From Takakia lepidozioides (taxonomy: Eukaryota > Streptophyta > Takakiopsida > Takakiales > Takakiaceae), in the NCBI GenBank assembly GCA_030704615.1, contig CM060733.1:70742001-70806000 (forward strand): a DNA stretch of 64,000 nucleotides. Reading direction: 5' to 3'. Shown one piece after another: positions 1 to 10,240 of this stretch (the first letter of the stretch is position 1; every line of letters begins with the position of its first letter). The notes below the pieces were generated by a model, which ran no database searches, was not told the origin of the DNA, and saw only the letters and a program-made list of their open reading frames with translations. A program made the translations under genes and the position numbers.

Positions 1-253
1 CAAGAAATGAGTTTGTTTGTTGTACTTGAGAAATTTTGATTCCATGAGCACCAAAACCAAATAGTTTGAAACATAGCAGCTATGCTCATGTGAGCTGTTG
101 TGAAGCCGTAAAGGTACAGAAACTTGCAGTAAGGAAAAATGGTTTATATCATAGGCAAACAAAAATTATGTGCTTATATGTTCCCCAAGTACAAGTGAAG
201 TAAACACCTTTGCACATGTACAAAGTTTACGGTTTCTGTAACATTTCTCCAGG
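1..253. other. Unassigned AT-rich flank
   Basis: No open reading frame, repeat or RNA gene is recognisable here. The sequence is AT-rich and lacks coding character. Recognisable LINE coding sequence begins just to the right, so this is probably the DNA into which that 5'-truncated LINE inserted. Confidence 0.4.
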
Positions 254-408
254 GTCGACTAATCATCTTTGGTCTGTGTTAGTTTTCTAGGTACACTGCT
301 ATACCATGGTTCTTGCGTTACCCCCTTAGCAGACTTCAACTTGACCCAAGAGAATGGACTTGGATGGATGTCAAGAAAACACCTCTCCTCGGGTACAAAG
401 TCAAGATT
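254..408 (+). mobile_element. LINE fragment, left part (interrupted by gypsy element A)
   Basis: This stretch continues in frame into the LINE piece at 7365. If 409-7364 is removed, the reading ...LLGYKVK joins to IGCKLLLG without a break across the AGATT target site. It is the region just upstream of the zinc-binding tail of a non-LTR retrotransposon ORF2. The left limit is approximate, and the rest of the LINE is missing, as expected for a 5'-truncated copy. It is certainly non-functional. Confidence 0.6.
404..408. repeat. Target-site duplication AGATT (left copy)
   Basis: The five bases AGATT immediately precede the 5' LTR and recur at 7360-7364 immediately after the 3' LTR. A 5-bp duplication is the normal signature of Ty3/gypsy integration and fixes both ends of the element. 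Confidence 0.9.
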
Positions 409-1132
409 TGTCGCGGCCCTTTGCCTCGAGGGCAGGGGGGTCGGGACACAAGAGGGGCTGCCCCTGTGGTGGGGGCAGTGGCAGCGATAGGTATGGGGGG
501 GCTGAAGCACCCTTGAGTGCCCAAGGCACTCAAGGAGGCGGAGGCGCTCACTAGGTGGAGCCCCGCACACCGGGTTGCGGTGGGGGTGGCTCCACAAGGG
601 GTGGTGGTAGCTTAGCGGGACTTAGTGGGGGTGGCATAGGACTCACCCTGGGGCGGAGACCTCGTGGTGGGAGTCGTGGGGAGTCTTGGGACTCATCACG
701 GTCCATAGGGGCCGTGGTGGGTGGGCCAAGACTCACCGCGACTCATCACCGGGAGTCGAGGGTGTTTGTGGTGGTTCGCCATAAAATGGCATGGTTGTTG
801 TGAAACCCCCGCGGACAGCTACAGAAGTATATATAGGGAGTAGTAACCCCGAGAACGGTGCAAGCCCGTTGGTGACCAAAACTAGTGAGTAAGCGAGCGA
901 GCCGGAAAGCGACCAAAGAGTGGGGAGCTGTTTCCGGACTGCCAACTACCAAAGGGAATTCTGCTGGTTCCAAATCGTTGGAGGGTTCTTTGGGAGATCA
1001 AGGGGGGGACCGTTATGTCCCGGTGAGCAGCCGAAGCTCCAAGTTGGCCCGGCGGCCAGGTTGGGAGTTAGGCGCGCATCAAGCGAGTAACTATGACTTG
1101 AGGGGGAGCTTACCGAAGTGAGGTGCGCGACA
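409..1132 (+). repeat. Element A 5' LTR
   Basis: A 724-bp LTR bounded by TGTCGCGG...GCGACA and directly followed by the primer-binding site. It is G-rich on the + strand, with a TATA-like TATATATA at 828-835 followed by GGGAGTAG, the likely U3/R promoter. An 11-bp-arm inverted repeat (CCTTGAGTGCC, loop CAA) lies at 511-535. It matches the 3' LTR at about 99%. Five of the six substitutions are transitions, as expected from cytosine methylation and deamination. Confidence 0.92.
828..835 (+). promoter_or_regulatory. TATA box of LTR promoter
   Basis: TATATATA within the LTR, also found in the 3' LTR and in the LTRs of element C. It is the only TATA-like site in the LTR. Transcription would be expected to start some 25-35 bases downstream, giving the U3/R boundary. 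The site is read from sequence; its use is inferred. Confidence 0.55.
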
Positions 1133-1134
1133 CT

Positions 1135-1146
1135 TGGTATCAGAGC
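1135..1146 (+). other. Primer-binding site (initiator tRNA-Met type)
   Basis: TGGTATCAGAGC begins two bases after the 5' LTR. This is the standard plant LTR-retrotransposon primer site complementary to the 3' end of initiator tRNA-Met. The same site follows the LTR of element C at 24764-24775. Confidence 0.9.
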
Positions 1147-1187
1147 TTAGAGTTCAGTACGCGATCGTCCTTGGGATTGGCCTCATC

Positions 1188-2258
1188 ATGGGGTCGGGCA
1201 AGCCAAAGCGAAGCGGAACGGCCCAAAAGATGATGATCCTGGTGAGCCCGATGGGGGCGACGTGTCACCGAGGCGGCCGTTTGAGGAAGCGATGCATGTT
1301 TCCAAAAACGAGGCCGCTCAAGAGCGGGAGGAATCTGAGGAGTCGGAGCCTGAGGAATCCCTGAGAGCTCCGACCGACCAACAGATGCCTCCATGCCGGC
1401 AGCCTTTTGGGAAGGGTTGTTGGCGCAATTTGGCGGGACGTTGAAAGACGTGTTGAAGGCGGCTAATGCCACTTCCACTAAGGCAAAGTTTAAGGTGAAG
1501 CCGAAGGAACCCGACACCTTGAGGGCGTCCAAAATCGGAAGGCACTCAACACCTGGCTCTTGGAGCTGGAGCAGTACTTCCGGGCGGCCAAGTTGAGTGA
1601 CGAGGATCGGGTGGAAGTGGCTCCCACCTATTTGAGGGGCTATGCTCAACAATGTGGCAGAAACGCCTTCACGACCGAGGTCCAAGCCGGAAACCTTGAA
1701 CTGGAGTGGGTTCAAGGAATTGATGAAGAGGCAGTTTGTGCCCCTCAACGCGTCCTGGCTGCCCGGGACAAGATGAGGAATTTGAAGCAAACAGATGACA
1801 TTCGGGGATATGTCCAGGCTTTCAATGTGCTGTTGCTCGAAGTCGCGGACATGGCAGAACCAGAAATGGTCTTCAACTTTGTGGGGACTGGCCCCATGGG
1901 CCAGGCGAAGTTGGAGGAGAAGCCACCTAAGACTTTGAACGAGGCAATTGAGAGGGCTGAATGTTTCTCGGATGTCCCTAGGGGTGAAAGACAAGGCCGT
2001 ACGGAGCTGAACCACAAGAAGACCCGGCGGGAAGGTGACTCCTTCCGACCGGAAAAGAAGTGGGATAGGCCACGCGGCGACAATGGCACGTGGAAATCGA
2101 AGGGAGGGCCTTCACAAGTCAAGGCGGCACCCGGTGCTTCGAAAGGAAAAGCGGGTGGAGCGGCTTATGGCGGACAGAAGGCGACCTTTGATGGAGTGTG
2201 TTTCAATTGCGGGGAGCCCGGGCACATGGCCAAGAAGTGCACGAAGCCCGGCAATTGA
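1188..2258 (+). pseudogene. gag: Element A gag (frameshifted)
   Basis: Capsid/nucleocapsid polyprotein of the retrotransposon. The ATG at 1188 is conserved with element C (24817). A base lost just after the GSGKPKR region, a frame change near 1390 and another near 1560 break the reading frame. The gag capsid region (LELEQYFRAAKLSDEDRVEV and following) is readable from 1560. A CCHC knuckle, CFNCGEPGHMAKKC (C-X2-C-X4-H-X4-C), lies at about 2208-2249. Element C reads the same protein with a Trp pair (QQWWQKR) where element A has lost one G. Most lesions are one-base losses in homopolymers. Confidence 0.85.
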
Positions 2259-2262
2259 ACAT

Positions 2263-2859
2263 GACTCGGGCGACCACAGAGCTGTCGGAAGATACCATCA
2301 GTCGCTTGGTGGAAGCGGTGGTCGCCAGGACTTGCAAGGTAGGCAAAATTTTTGTGAGTTGTATCAGGAAACTGGCGCCTTACGTAAAGGGAGTCAGTTA
2401 TTGTTCGTGGATGGGATAATATCCGGAACTAACGTGTCGTTGTTGGTGGACACAGGAGCGTCGCACTCCTTCATGACACCGGCAACGGCACAAAAGTTGG
2501 GACTCCCGACAAGTGACGTGGGGGCCTCTATTGAGGTGCGTTCTGCCAAAGGAGAACCGCAATTGGCGACAAGGTTGGCGTTTGATGTTCCTCTTCAACT
2601 GGGGAGTTGGGAGGGACGTGAGAACTTCACCATCTGCGAGATCGATGGAGTGGATCTCATTTTGGGGATGACCTTTTTGAGCAAATCCGGAGCGGTCATA
2701 GATGGCCGCAAGAGAGTAGTCACGCTGCCATGTGGGAATGGTGGCGAGGTCTTACGAGTGTCGGAAACGCCCAAACCCGTGGGAGGGCGAATAAACCTTG
2801 TCAGCAAGGGAGTGGGCCGTGGAGGAGGCACACGAGCCCCAGTTTTTGCTCTACATTAG
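2263..2859 (+). pseudogene. Element A aspartic protease region
   Basis: Retroviral-type aspartic protease that would cut Gag-Pol. The active-site motif LLVDTGASHSF has its catalytic Asp at 2449-2451, and the flap/second-strand region DLILGMTFL is near 2650. In element C this domain is fused in frame to gag, so the native protein is one Gag-Pol polyprotein. Here frame changes on both sides (near 2340 and near 2800) detach it from gag and reverse transcriptase. Confidence 0.85.
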
Positions 2860-3622
2860 AGAAGTGAAGGGAGAAGGCGATGGGGAGCCGAGCCCAGATT
2901 GGATCAAGGGGATTTTGGAGAAATACCAGGATGTGATGCCGGAGGATTTACCAAGCGGCTTGCCACCGCGAAGAGGAGTTGACCACAAGATTGAGGTGAT
3001 ATCGGGATCGGAACCGCCTGCCAAGGCGCCCTACCGGTTGAGCCACAGAGAGTTGGTCGAGCTGAAGACTCAGCTCAAAGATCTAATGTCAAAGGGGTAC
3101 ATCCGGCCGAGTAAGTCACCTTACGGAGCCCCGGTGCTATTTGCAGATAAAAAGGATGGGACGCTGCGGATGTGTGTCGATTACAGGGCTCTGAATAAGG
3201 TGACTATAAAAAACCGGTACCCTTTGCCAAGGATCGACGACCTCTTCGATCGGTTGGCAGGAGCGAAGTATTTCAGCCGGATCGACTTGCGCTCCGGCTA
3301 TCATCAAATTCGGGTGGCAGAAGGAGATGAGGAGAAGACCGCGTGCAGGACAAGGTATGGTTCATATGAGTTCTTGGTGATGCCTTTTGGGCTCACCAAT
3401 GCACCAGCGACATTTAGCACGCTGATGAACAACCTTTTTCAGGAGTGGTTGGATGACTTTGTGATCGTGTACATCGACGACATCTTGGTGTACTCAAAAA
3501 CAAAGGAGGAGCACCTGGAGCACCTGAAAAGGGTGTTCCAAAAATTGCGGGAAGGGAAGCTATACGCCAAAGCTTCAAAGTGCGAATTTGGGGTCACGAA
3601 AGTGGAGTTCTGGGGCATGTGA
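2798..3622 (+). pseudogene. Element A reverse transcriptase
   Basis: Reverse transcriptase copying element RNA into DNA. The 274-codon stretch carries the expected fingers/palm motifs: [16 protein letters not shown], then [14 protein letters not shown] with the first catalytic Asp, then [12 protein letters not shown], then the YIDD box (codons at 3469-3480) followed by ILVYSK. All three catalytic Asp residues are present, unlike in elements B and C. The frame is lost at 3600-3620, where element C reads a leucine codon (TTCCTCGGG) and this copy has lost a base. Confidence 0.88.
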
Positions 3623-4250
3623 TTACACAGGATGGGATCAAAATGGATGACAGAAAGGTGAGGGCGATCTTGGACTGGGAGCCTCCGACTTCGGTCCCGG
3701 GAGTGCGATCCTTCCTAGGACTCGCCTCCTATTACCGGAAGTATGTGAGAAATTTCGCCAAGATCGCGGGGGCCGCTGTCGGACCTTCTGTGTAAATCCA
3801 AAGTCTGGGTATGGAACACCTTTTGTGGCCAAGCTTTTGCTGAATTGAAGCAGCGGATGGCGGAAGCTCCAGTCTTGAAAATCCCGGAGTTCGATCGTCC
3901 GTTCGAGATTCATACAGATGCGTCGGACTTCATGATTGGGGGTGTACTGATGCAGAATGGACGTCCAGTGGCTTACGAAAGTAAGAAACTGAATGAAGTG
4001 GAGCGACGGTGGCCGACGCACGAAAAAAAGATGAAGGCGGTGGTGCACTGTCTTGAGCTTTGGCGCCACTATGTTGGTTCCAACCCAGTGAAGGTGTTCA
4101 CGGACAATGTCACGGTGAAGTATTTTGCCACGCAGCCCAAGTTGTCCCCAAAACAACTTAGTGGCAAGATACTTTGGCGGTGTTCGACGTGGATATCCAG
4201 TACAAACCGGGACGGGACAACGTGGTGGCCGATGCTTTAAGTAGAAAGCA
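3580..4250 (+). pseudogene. Element A thumb region and RNase H
   Basis: End of the reverse transcriptase followed by Ty3-type RNase H, which degrades the RNA strand. The frame breaks around 3770-3795 (an extra G in the GGGGG run) and again near 4160. RNase H motifs are visible: IHTDASDFMIGGVL with the first Asp, and VFTDNVTVKYF with a later Asp. The glutamate expected in the central helix (THEKEMKAVV in element C) is lysine here (THEKKMKAVV), which would probably cripple the enzyme. Confidence 0.8.
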
Positions 4251-4334
4251 GCAGCTCTTGTTGGTGTACAGGGCGAGACGGCGCTCCAAAGGAAGATCCG
4301 GAAGGCTTGCCGGAAGGATGAGCTGGCGAAGTCC

Positions 4335-5330
4335 GTGATGCAGGACTTGAGGATGGGGGTTAAATCGCAGTTCCACTTGCAAAATGGACTGCTCCGGTAT
4401 AAGCAAAAGCGTCTCTACGTGCCGAAGGGAGGGATCAGAGATAGCCTCTTGAGAGAATGCCATGATAGCCCGCTTGCGGGCCACGGCGGAGCCAAGCGCA
4501 CTATGGCACTCTTGAAGAAAGAGTATTTCTGGCCCAAACTGAGGGAGGAGGCAGAGGAGTATGTCAAGACATGCACCACATGCCAACAAAACCGGAGCGA
4601 GTACAAAAGCAAGCGGGGCTGTTACAACCCTTGCCGATTCCAGAGGGGACTTGGGAAAGCGTCTCGATGGATTTCATGACTGCTATGCCGCTGTCAAAAG
4701 GATTCGATGCAATCATGGTGGTGGTGGATAGGTTCAGTAAAATGGGCCATTTCATCCCCACCAAGGAGACGGCAATGGCGCAGGAGACAGGGCGACTTTA
4801 CTTCGCCCACGTCTTAAAGCATCATGGAGTCCCGAAGGATATTGTCTCGGACGCGATCCAAAGTTTACGAGTAAATTTTGGAGGACACTTTGGAAGAAGA
4901 TGGGGACGAGGCTGAAGATGAGCACCGCCTTCCGACCTACGACCGACGGCCAAACAAAAAGAGTGAATTCCGTAGTGAAGCAGATCTTGCGGAATTACGT
5001 GTCGGCAGACCAATCAGACTGGGTGGAACACTTAGACGCAGAGTTCTGTTATAATAACACAGAACACTCCGCAATGGGAGTTTCCCCTTTCGTATTGGTC
5101 TATGGAAAAGCACCTCTGGTGCCGACAAGTTGGGCCGCCCAAGACGTTGAGGAACCGGCAGTAGCGGCGGTACTGGAAGAACGCGAGCGTTTGTTGAAGC
5201 TCGCAAAGTACAACATTGCCAAAGCTAGGAAACGGTATGAAAGGCAGGAATCGGAAGCGGAGGGAGTGAAGTTTGAGGCAGGCACGGAGGTCTGGTTGAA
5301 CATCAAGAATTTCCGACTACCTCCGGAAGT
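4335..5330 (+). pseudogene. Element A integrase
   Basis: Integrase inserting the cDNA into the genome. An N-terminal H-H-C-C zinc domain is readable (GHGGAKRT, then CTTCQQNRS). The catalytic core follows: VSMDFMTAMPLSKGFDAI with the first Asp, then DRFSKMGHFIP and HHGVPKDIVSD with the second Asp. The third acidic residue region and the conserved FCYNNTEHSAMGVSPF stretch follow at 5040-5100. At least three frame changes (near 4600, 4850 and 4905) separate these pieces. Confidence 0.82.
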
Positions 5331-5426
5331 GAGTCCAAAGTTCGTACCTCCGTATGCGGGACCCTTTCGCATCCGGAAGGTTATGAATGAGGATGTGTAT
5401 GAATTGGAGCTGCCGGAAAACACAAG

Positions 5427-5780
5427 GTGCATCCAGTATTCCACGTCTCCCTTTTGAAGCCTTACTTCAAAGATGAAGCGCGTCCGAATCGGCATCAAGT
5501 GTTGCGTCCGCCACCTGTGCTGTTGGATCATGAAAATGAACCTGAGTACGAGGTGGAGGCAGTACTTAAGTCGAGGAGGTTCAAGAACCAAGAAACGGAG
5601 TATCTCGTCAAATGGAAGGGCTATCATCATGTGGAGGCATCTTGGGTGCGTGCCTCAGAAATGGGAAACGCATCCGAGGCGGTTGCAGTTTTGAAGGGCG
5701 ACCTCAAAAGCGGAAGAAGCGTTGATGGGGACATCAACCTTGGAGCGTGGGGGAGGAAATGCATGCTTAGCCCGGCTTAG
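5427..5780 (+). pseudogene. Element A C-terminal chromodomain
   Basis: Integrase C-terminal tail with a chromodomain, YEVEAVLKSRRF...EYLVKWKGYHHVEASWVR, around 5545-5665. Chromodomains in this position bind modified histones and steer insertion into heterochromatin (known for chromoviruses). The domain itself reads without interruption. It is detached from the integrase core by a frame change near 5450. The reading ends at a stop near 5780, about 850 bp before the 3' LTR. Confidence 0.85.
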
Positions 5781-6631
5781 CTAGCTCAGGAATCCAATTG
5801 CAAAAACTTGTATTGTACAAAAATTTGTTATAAAGGAAATGGGTTCCAAATGTTGTGCGTCCTATTTTGTTTGGAATGGTGATGCATGTGTGGTTGGGGC
5901 TAGTGTGTAGAATGCATGCTAGCTTACAAAAGTGGGAGAGGTAAATTGGGTTAATCGTGTGTTTGCGCAGTGCCAAAATCGGGTGACTCCCATCCAAGGG
6001 GCAAGGAAACATGCGCCTTCTTTGGGAGTTCACGTGCTAGTGCGCACCTGGCGCGTGCGCGTACTATAACTGCGCTACCGAGGTGGTTGCCTTGTAGTGC
6101 GGGCTAACACGGAAGCTACGTGCTTCCGTTCACGTACTATAATCGTGTAGCCTCGGGACGAAGTCGTAGTGCGGCTTCGACGTGTTCCCGTACCTCAGGC
6201 CAGCATTCCAAGACGGACCCAATTGTAGTGATTGGGGCGCACGTTGGTTCAAGGTTATCTTCCTAGTCAAAGGGGGTTCGAAGTGAACCCTTGCGCAAGG
6301 TGATGCCAAAAGCGGCATCATGAGCGATCGCAAGCAATGTTGTTGCAGTAAGGCGATTCGATCCTCGGGGAGGATCGTTCCTTGGCCTTGAAGTAGGCCA
6401 AGAAGAGTGCACTGGGAGGAGCTTGAGAGGCTCCACCCCTGGCCGGGACTTGGAGGAAGTCGGCCGAACTAGCTAGTGGAGAGTAGAGTCAAGTGTGGGG
6501 TTTGGTTCTTTGCCATGGGACGCCATGGTACGGAAACAAACTCCTTGATGTGGGACGCCACAACTTGGATGTTCGTTTTCACAAAATGGACAAGTCGATG
6601 AGGACATCGACTCCCTGTTGGTAGGGGTGTG
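5781..6631 (+). other. Element A 3' non-coding region
   Basis: About 850 bp between the polyprotein stop and the 3' LTR with no coding potential. It contains short repeated words (TACTATAA near 6062 and 6135, CGTAGTGCGGCTTCG and variants) and ends GTTGGTAGGGGTGTG just before the LTR, a weak polypurine-tract candidate for plus-strand priming. The equivalent region follows the chromodomain of element C at 29.36-30.26 kb. Confidence 0.6.
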
Positions 6632-7359
6632 TGTCGCGGCCCTTTGCCTTGAGGGCAGGGGGGTCGGGACACAAGAGGGGCTGCCCCTGTGGTGGGGGCA
6701 GTGGCAGCGATAGGTATGGGGGGGCTGAAGCACCCTTGAGTGCCCAAGGCACTCAAGGAGGCGGAGGCGCTCACTAGGTGGAGCCCCGCACACCGGGTTG
6801 CGGTGGGGGTGGCTCCACAAGGGGTGGTGGTAGCTTAGCGGGACTTAGTGGGGGTGGCATAGGACTCACCCTGGGGGCGGAGACCTCGTGGTGGGAGTCG
6901 TGGGGAGTCTTGGGACTCATCATGGTCCATAGGGGCCGTGGTGGGTGGGCCAAGACTCACCGCGACTCGTCACCGGGAGTCGAGGGTGTTCGTGGTGGTT
7001 CGCCATAAAATGGCATGGTTGTTTGTGAAACCCCCGCGGACAGCTACAGAAGTATATATAGGGAGTAGTAACCCCGAGAACGGTGCAAGCCCGTTGGTGA
7101 CCAAAACTAGTGAGTAAGCGAGCGAGCCGGAAAGCGACCAAAGAGTGGGGAGCTGTTCCGGACTGCCAACTACCAAAGGGAATTCCGCTGGTTCCAAATC
7201 GTTGGAGGGTTCTTTGGGAGATCAAGGGGGGGACCGTTATGTCCCGGTGAGCAGCCGAAGCTCCAAGTTGGCCCGGCGGCCAGGTTGGGAGTTAGGCGCG
7301 CGCATCAAGCGAGTAACTATGACTTGAGGGGGGAGCTTACCCAAGTGAGGTGCGCGACA
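6632..7359 (+). repeat. Element A 3' LTR
   Basis: A 728-bp LTR from TGTCGCGG to GCGACA, near-identical to the 5' LTR and followed by the right AGATT duplication at 7360-7364. It has the same TATATATA promoter motif and the same CCTTGAGTGCC hairpin. Confidence 0.92.
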
Positions 7360-7364
7360 AGATT

Positions 7365-8475
7365 GGCTGTAAGCTGTTGTTGGGCAACGTTAATTTCACA
7401 GCTAAGTGGAATGGAAAATAGAACCTTAGCTTGCCGGAACAGGGCTGGAAGCAAATCTGGAAAGATATTTGGGTAAAGCACCTTTCTACTAAAATCAGTG
7501 TTTTTTTTATGGAAGATAGCCAATACAATCCTCCCTATGGCAATCAACTTTCAGGGCCAGGACCCTGCTTGCCTGGTGTGCAACGGTGGTTACAATAAAA
7601 CTATGGAGCACGTTTTGTTCAGCTGCCACCTTCCTGCTAGGATTTGGACTATAGTGGCAGACTTCTATTCCCAATGGAAGGCCCTCCCATCCCTATTAGC
7701 TCCTCTCATGTTGCTATAGAAGCTCTGCATGGAACGGATGCCCGATCTGGGCCTGCTTTAGAGCACATACGCTATGGGCAATATGGAAGGCCAAATGTGT
7801 TTTGATCTTTGAGGGAAAACGCCCCAACATCAGACTGATCCTTTGCAAACTGTATTCCGATCTGATGACTGAGGGGCGTAAGGCTTGGGTGTCCTTGCCA
7901 ACAGTCATCAGCATGTGCAGTGAACGAAGGAGCTGACAGCTGCTTGCGGATTTTGACACCACCTGGGCCAAAGACAACATCCTCTGCTCCAGGATCGATG
8001 ACTCTCGAGTTACATGGCATGACCTCCTCCCCGTCACTTGGCAAGTCGCCGGCTGAATCGGACGCACCAGACATCAATTGGAAACACAGCAAGACCCACA
8101 GCTCTAAATCCAAAGTGCATCTAGATTTCGGTCATTGATAGCCTCTTTGTTCTCAGGACCTGATATATTGCTATCCTTCCCCTAGGATTGGTAGCATGTT
8201 ACAGCCCTCTGCCTCTTCTTTTGGTTCTTTCAAGACTTTGGGCTCCATCATGATTATCACTCAGGCCCCCTAGGTTAGGCACGAACTGGCTTATTCCTGC
8301 TGTTCCCCCCTCGTTGCTATCAGTGCTGGGTGTTTCCCCATGTGATACGCCTTTACGGCCTTCCTGGAGGTTATTTTTTCCTCCGCTGTCTTGTTTTCCC
8401 CTCATTTTTAATAAACTCGGCCAAGGCCCCTGTCCCCCTGTTCAAAAAAGTAAAAAAAATAAAAAATAAAAAATA
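7365..8475 (+). mobile_element. LINE 3' end: zinc-binding ORF2 tail, 3' UTR and poly(A)
   Basis: The right part of the LINE split by element A. It encodes the C-terminal zinc-knuckle region seen in plant LINE reverse transcriptases: GWKQIWKDIWVKHLSTK, then FLWKIANTILPMA, then PACLVCNGGYNKTMEHVLFSC with the Cys-Cys-His-Cys spacing. A further coding piece (FDTTWAKDNILCSRIDDSRV) lies at 7945-8050. A T8 run at 7501-7508 and several stops break the frame. The element ends in an A-rich tail at about 8437-8475, downstream of an AATAAA-like signal (TTTAATAAACT near 8407). It is inactive. Confidence 0.78.
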
Positions 8476-8476
8476 A

Positions 8477-8704
8477 TGCAACAATATAATGCATGCTTGT
8501 CATCTGAGGGTACTTTTGCCAGATTGAGCTCTGGCCGGAGCCCCTCTTACATCCTCCCCACCCCCTCTTATTACTAGTTTGCATTAGACATAGGATGGGA
8601 ATAGGAATAATGCAACAATTTATGTATGCTTGTGATTTGATAGTACTTCTGCCAGATTGAGCTCCGGCCGGAGCCCCTCTTACATCCTCCCCATCCCCCC
8701 AGCG
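8477..8704. repeat. Direct repeat pair, ~85 bp, after the LINE tail
   Basis: The segment at 8477-8565 (GCAACAATATAATGCATGCT through CTCTTACATCCTCCCC) is repeated with a few changes at 8617-8704. The two copies are about 140 bp apart and share GCCAGATTGAGCTC and GGCCGGAGCCCCTCTTACAT. There is no coding character. This may be a tandem duplication of the DNA flanking the LINE insertion. Confidence 0.75.
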
Positions 8705-8992
8705 GATTCCTATCCAGGTCCTTGCCCTCCCGTGGCTGCACTATGAAGTCACAATACGGCTCGTTGGGGGCAAGCTCCTAGTGCTGACTCATTCCAAGTT
8801 ACGAGAATCTACCAAATAGTTAGCCAAGAATGACAACAACAAGACGATGCGACACGATACACAACGGTATCCTGAAGATCTCCCTTCGTATCCCTTTTAC
8901 TACCAAGGCGACTCCAATCCTGAGTGCCTGAACGTCTTGTTCTACCAATACAAATGGGTGTCTCCTAGACTAGCGTCTCTCTGCTATATAGT
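8705..8992. other. Unassigned spacer
   Basis: I see no gene, RNA or repeat in this ~290-bp stretch. The short open frames here do not resemble known proteins. Confidence 0.4.
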
Positions 8993-9215
8993 AGGGATAG
9001 AGTGTGGGTCCAGATTCGTCCAAGAGGGCCAGATTTCAAGCACAAGCTTACGTATGATTCCCTGTGGATCTATAGTTACAAGAAACCTGCATGGGTAGAT
9101 GGTCAAGTAAAGGCAGTTGTTGCAGCGACACAGTTGATAAAATCAGGCACCTCAACCATGACCACACCTTCTGAAATAGGTTGAAGAGAGGGGGTCCACA
9201 ATGCCTGTCATGGCC
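8993..9215 (+). pseudogene. PPR-gene leader fragment (plus-strand copy)
   Basis: A copy of the segment that elsewhere in the window lies upstream of PPR coding sequence. It reads WVQIRPRGPDFK...KKPAWVDGQ...QLIKSGT. Parallel copies lie on the minus strand at 34.6-36.7, 38.0-38.28, 50.4-50.7 and 53.6-53.8 kb. I do not recognise the peptide as a known domain. It may be an N-terminal extension or a translated leader. The similarity ends near GGTCCACAATGCCTGTCATG at about 9215. No PPR motif follows, so it is a fragment. Confidence 0.55.
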
Positions 9216-9458
9216 CAAACTTTCCTCATCACTAGTTTTCCTTATTCATCCATGCGGCGATACTCCTTCATCATATAATTTTTTTGGCTTAAGTACCGTT
9301 AAACCGTTACAATGATGAAATAGCTAGGGTTAGTTAATGATGGTGGCCGCATCCTGGCCGTCCGTTAGATCTAAGGATAGAAATAGGCGCCGCGGGCTCA
9401 GCTTGTCACACCTCGCCACACGGCATGCAAGCAAGCAGCTAGGGTTTAGTATAAAGCG
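9216..9458. other. Unassigned spacer next to degenerate retroelement
   Basis: Non-coding. It contains the telomere-like words AGGGTTAG and AGGGTTTAG and may be leftover untranslated DNA of the reverse-strand retroelement to the right. No clear boundary or repeat is visible. Confidence 0.35.
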
Positions 9459-9483
9459 GCTGCCTGACACAAGGTCAGGCAGC
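9459..9483. other. Perfect 10-bp-arm hairpin
   Basis: GCTGCCTGAC - ACAAG - GTCAGGCAGC. The arms are perfectly complementary with a 5-base loop. It lies just past the distal end of the reverse-strand gag remnant. A role such as an RNA structure in the retroelement is only a guess. Confidence 0.7.
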
Positions 9484-9489
9484 TTATGT

Positions 9490-10240
9490 ACACTGGTGTA
9501 TGTATGTATGTAAAGGTGTCAATCAGATACGTGTATAAGATTTCCGGTGGCATCAATCCTTCCACAAAAAGGCCCATCTGCATATGGTCAGGGATGTTAT
9601 GGTTATTCCATCGCCAGAGGATATCTTCCAATCGTCCTGCAAAAGAGCCGACTGATTTTCCTTCTACCATATGGAGCTTGGTCAATTGCTCACGCAACCG
9701 ATCGGTAAAGCCCAAGGGATTGAATTGAGTCAGAAAGGTTGTCTTTAGGGCATTCCAATCAGTAAAGATGCCATGAGGTTGACGATCGTACTACTGAAAA
9801 GCCACCTCACGCAGTGTAGCGGGAAACATCGTCCGCCACCAGTCTTCTGTCCTGGCATTGTTGGCGATACAAACCGTCATAAACTGAGCCAAATGCCGAT
9901 CGGGGTCTGATCCCTGTAGTCCCGTGAACTATGGCATAGGCGATACATTGACTGGTCTATCGTCGGGGCTGTAAGTGAACTCCAATCGGTACAGCAGCCA
10001 TTGGTGCTGGTACAATAGGCGGTACGATAGATACGATAGGAGGTACGTTAGGCGGCGCCGATACTGCAGCTAGTTGTGCGGCTAATAATGCACGTCGTGC
10101 TATCCGCACTGCCAATCGATCAGCCCTTGCCTTAGCCTGATGTTCCCTTCTCACAGGGGACTCCCTCATTCCCCATAACCCTTTCTTCTTTATCGAAAAC
10201 ACAAGACGATCTCCTTGATTCCTTGCGATAGACAATTCGA
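9490..10240 (-). pseudogene. gag: Degenerate gag of a second retrotransposon family
   Basis: Read on the minus strand with several frame changes. It shows a basic, Ala-rich N-terminus (about 10235-9960) followed by a typical retrotransposon gag core: ARTEDWWRTMFPATL, then FTDWNALKTTFLTQFNPLG, then LHMVEGKSVGSFAGRLEDIL. The W...FP.L and F..Q..L spacing matches the plant retrotransposon gag domain. It is unrelated in sequence to the element A family. No pol region follows, so this is a truncated copy. Confidence 0.65.

Larger units (their letters stand above)
409..7359 (+). mobile_element. Element A: full-length Ty3/gypsy chromovirus LTR retrotransposon
   Basis: A complete element of 6,951 bp: 5' LTR, primer-binding site, gag, protease, reverse transcriptase, RNase H, integrase, C-terminal chromodomain, ~850 bp of 3' non-coding DNA and 3' LTR. 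The order (integrase after RNase H, then chromodomain) places it in the plant chromoviruses. The LTRs begin TGTCGCGG and end GCGACA, with short inverted termini. The flanking AGATT repeats prove an intact insertion, here inside a LINE. The LTRs differ at about six substitutions and five indels in ~728 bp, so it is young. The coding region nevertheless has many single-base frameshifts, so the copy is non-autonomous as read. Elements B, C and the gag scrap at 16.1 kb belong to the same family. Confidence 0.93.

Noticed and set aside
1140-2015. A 291-codon minus-strand open frame
   Set aside because: It is the antisense shadow of the gypsy gag. The plus strand reads a recognisable capsid and zinc knuckle in the same place, and a matching minus frame appears opposite gag in element C.
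7714-8138. Minus-strand 113- and 117-codon frames in the LINE tail
   Set aside because: They are antisense to recognisable LINE ORF2 sequence (FDTTWAKDNILCSRIDD on the plus strand).
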